Source: Methanobacteriaceae archaeon | GTDB lineage: Archaea; Methanobacteriota; Methanobacteria; Methanobacteriales; Methanobacteriaceae | Length of the DNA: 38,052 bases | Direction: 5' to 3' | NCBI GenBank assembly: GCA_020854915.1 | Contig: JAHKLT010000072.1 | Span: 1-38,052 of the forward strand | Shown here: piece by piece, positions 36,447 through 38,052 of the stretch | How positions within the stretch are numbered: position 1 is the stretch's first letter | Layout of the letters: the number at the start of each line of letters is the position of its first letter | Notes under the pieces: model-generated | What the model saw: the letters and a program-made list of their open reading frames with translations, nothing else | Told to the model about the DNA's origin: nothing | The model's database searches: none | Program-made: the position numbers and the translations under genes

Positions 36447-37697
36447 TTAACCAAACATTACTCCAGCTTCCTTTTTATATTCCTCATCGTGTTCAACTTG
36501 CATGATTTTATCAACAGCATCCATAAAATCAGCTACAAGAACTTCATCCCTTTTTTCTCTAATAGCAAACATTCCAGCTTCAGTACAAATAGCTTTTAAA
36601 TCAGCACCAGAAGCACCTTCAGTTAATGTAGAAAGTAAATCAATTTCTGCTTCATCTGCTAATGACATGTTTTTAGTATGAATTTTAAGGATTTCTCTTC
36701 TACCATCTTCATTAGGAAGAGGCACTTCTATGAACCTATCAAATCTTCCAGGTCTTAAAAGAGCAGGATCTAAAATATCTGGCCTATTAGTTGCAGCAAC
36801 TATACCAATATCTCCACGAGAATCAAATCCATCTAATTCAGCCAATAATTGCATCAATGTTCTTTGAACCTCTCTATCGCCACTAGTTGAGCTTTTAAGT
36901 CTTTTTGCAGCTACAGCATCAATTTCATCAATGAAAATAATAGATGGAGCCTTTTCTTTTGCAAGTTCAAAAACTTCCCTTACAAGTCTTGCACCTTCAC
37001 CAATATATTTTTTAACAAATTCAGATGCAACTATTTTAATAAATGTTGCATTTGTTTCATTAGCAACTGCTTTTGCAAGTAAAGTTTTTCCTGTTCCAGG
37101 AGGACCATATAACAATATACCTTTTGGAGGTTCAATACCAATTTTTTCAAAAAGTTCAGGTTCTTTTAAAGGTAATTCAACTGTCTCTTTAATTTCTACA
37201 ACTTGATCTTCTAATCCACCAATTTTTCCATAAGAAATACTAGGTTTTTCTTCAACTTCCATTCCAGAAACATTAGGATCTTTTTCTGAAGGTAAAACTT
37301 CAACAACTCCAAAAGTTTGCTGATTTAAAGCAACCCTTGAACCTGGAATAAGTAGATCTTCATCCAAAAATTTTGAATAGTTTATTAAGAAATTAGGACC
37401 TGTACTACTTTTTACTGTCATTCTAGAATCATCTAATATTTCTGTAATTGTCGCAAGAACTAATGGAGGAGATCTAAATCTTTCTACTTCTCCTCTTAAT
37501 GATTTTGTTTCACGTTCTAATCGGATTTTTTCGTTTTCGGTTAGAACTTTATCTTTTTCTAATTTTCTAACTTTCCACATTAAATTACGTTTAGTTTTGG
37601 AATTTTCTTCTTTTAATAAATTAATCTCTTCTTTAAGACTTTCAATTTTATTAACTAATTGTTGATTAGAAGAATTTTCCATATCATTTTTTTCCAT
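36447..37697 (-). CDS. pan: Proteasome-activating nucleotidase (PAN)
   Basis: 416 residues. An N-terminal coiled coil (about 11-72), an OB domain (about 76-140), and an AAA+ ATPase: Walker A GPPGTGKT (198-205), Walker B IIFIDEID (253-260), Arg-finger region LLRPGRFDR (313-321). It unfolds substrates and feeds them to the 20S proteasome. The C-terminus is MFG instead of the HbYX motif with Tyr; the middle residue is Phe. The start ATG follows CGGATGATGTGTA. The sRNA lies just after its stop. Neither proteasome subunit gene is in the window. Confidence 0.96.
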   Translation of the reverse strand: MEKNDMENSSNQQLVNKIESLKEEINLLKEENSKTKRNLMWKVRKLEKDKVLTENEKIRLERETKSLRGEVERFRSPPLVLATITEILDDSRMTVKSSTGPNFLINYSKFLDEDLLIPGSRVALNQQTFGVVEVLPSEKDPNVSGMEVEEKPSISYGKIGGLEDQVVEIKETVELPLKEPELFEKIGIEPPKGILLYGPPGTGKTLLAKAVANETNATFIKIVASEFVKKYIGEGARLVREVFELAKEKAPSIIFIDEIDAVAAKRLKSSTSGDREVQRTLMQLLAELDGFDSRGDIGIVAATNRPDILDPALLRPGRFDRFIEVPLPNEDGRREILKIHTKNMSLADEAEIDLLSTLTEGASGADLKAICTEAGMFAIREKRDEVLVADFMDAVDKIMQVEHDEEYKKEAGVMFG

Positions 37698-37927
37698 TAC
37701 ACATCATCCGTTTTATGAAATTTTATTAATTTATTTTTAAATCCTATATGTTCATAATAAATGTTAAATAATAACAATAAATTAAAATTTAACATTTTTT
37801 TAATATTTCTATTAAATCAGATACATTAAACATATCTTATATAATAATTTAATAGAATATATATGAATTAATATATGATTTAATTATTATTTAAAGTTTA
37901 TGGTGAAAAGTAGTCAGTGTCAATTTG
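37698..37927. other. PAN upstream region with 11-bp inverted repeat
   Basis: 230 bases with no gene. AAATGTTAAAT (37759-37769) and ATTTAACATTT (37787-37797) form a perfect inverted repeat with a 17-base loop about 60-100 bases upstream of PAN. On the plus strand it is followed by a T-run, so it might also be a terminator for a transcript coming from the left. From about 37908 the sequence becomes less A/T-rich (GGTGAAAAGTAGTCAGTGTC), perhaps the end of an insertion element. Confidence 0.45.
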
Positions 37928-38052
37928 TTAGTTGTTTTTTATGGAGTTTCCCCAGCGTTGTGAGCGGTTGTATATTTGGTTCATGAATCCTATTCCTGTT
38001 TTGTATTTATTTTTATCTGCTTTGGGCATTGTATTACCAATATAATTTTCAG
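37928..38052 (-). CDS. 3' end of a gene cut by the window edge, possibly a transposase
   Basis: An open frame runs from the window edge to a TAA at 37928. The 40 visible residues include NYIGNTMPKADKNKYKTGIG and end QRWGNSIKNN. They are basic and aromatic, as in the C-terminal tails of many DDE transposases, but there is no diagnostic motif. The DNA here is clearly richer in G and C than its neighbours, and the nearby GTAGTCAGTGTCAA may be an insertion sequence end. The other end is outside the window. This is probably part of a mobile element; the family is unknown. Confidence 0.5.
   Translation of the reverse strand, partial: ENYIGNTMPKADKNKYKTGIGFMNQIYNRSQRWGNSIKNN

Noticed and set aside
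1-38052. CRISPR arrays, tRNA or rRNA genes
   Set aside because: No regularly spaced repeats and no cloverleaf or rRNA-like GC-rich blocks were seen on either strand.

Overview
The window looks like chromosome from a very AT-rich methanogenic archaeon of the order Methanobacteriales, most likely Methanobrevibacter or a close relative. The evidence is a formylmethanofuran:H4MPT formyltransferase paralogue next to an EhaR-like protein, archaeal housekeeping proteins (PriL, PAN, L15e, GatDE, NreA, Cgi121, split GMP synthetase, Trm-G10), a ketoisovalerate oxidoreductase with fused beta and gamma parts (VorA type), Shine-Dalgarno sites of the AGGTGAT type, frequent TTG starts, and TATA-like boxes. 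Assignments come from recognising motifs by eye; no database search was run.

Layout: 1-410 holds a small TM2-like membrane protein. 409-5512 (minus) is a likely operon metG - DUF530-like - DUF1699-like/double-HTH protein - GT4 phosphosugar transferase. 5811-7649 holds priL facing an unknown acidic protein. 7790-9737 holds cbiF, facing an exosome-associated RNA-binding protein (COG1325 type) and rpl15e. 9885-12787 (minus) is ehaR - ftr paralogue - PfkB kinase, the usual tail of an eha hydrogenase operon, here without hydrogenase genes next to it. 12788-13832 is a gene-poor stretch around a tiny KTSC-domain gene. 13833-16472 (minus) is a PadR regulator with an ABC-2 exporter. 16605-17908 holds a sugar-nucleotide epimerase facing an unknown protein.

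18190-27298 (plus) is a long same-strand series: XRE-cupin regulator, acyl-CoA ligase, vorCBA, then gatD, gatE and trxB. The first five genes look like a route that activates short or branched-chain fatty acids and reductively carboxylates them to 2-oxoacids for amino-acid synthesis. 27300-27446 (minus) is a 48-residue membrane protein too short for usual gene-length cut-offs. 27513-32077 (plus) holds guaAA, a small acidic protein, guaAB, a zinc-ribbon membrane protein, nreA with a PCNA-binding-like tail, and a DegT-like PLP protein. 32071-37697 (minus) holds cgi121, cimA, the Trm-G10 methyltransferase, a PH-domain membrane protein with a low-complexity tail, and PAN. The right edge holds the 3' end of a truncated gene, possibly a transposase.

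The main points beyond routine annotation are: (1) an essentially perfect C/D box sRNA (36369-36440, minus) six bases after the PAN stop codon, with one guide that could pair with the A-loop of 23S rRNA; (2) a strongly over-represented 10-base palindrome, AATAGCTATT, found at least ten times, reminiscent of cyanobacterial HIP1; (3) the separated eha accessory trio; (4) the fatty-acid/VOR operon with its own regulator. No CRISPR array, tRNA or rRNA gene was seen.
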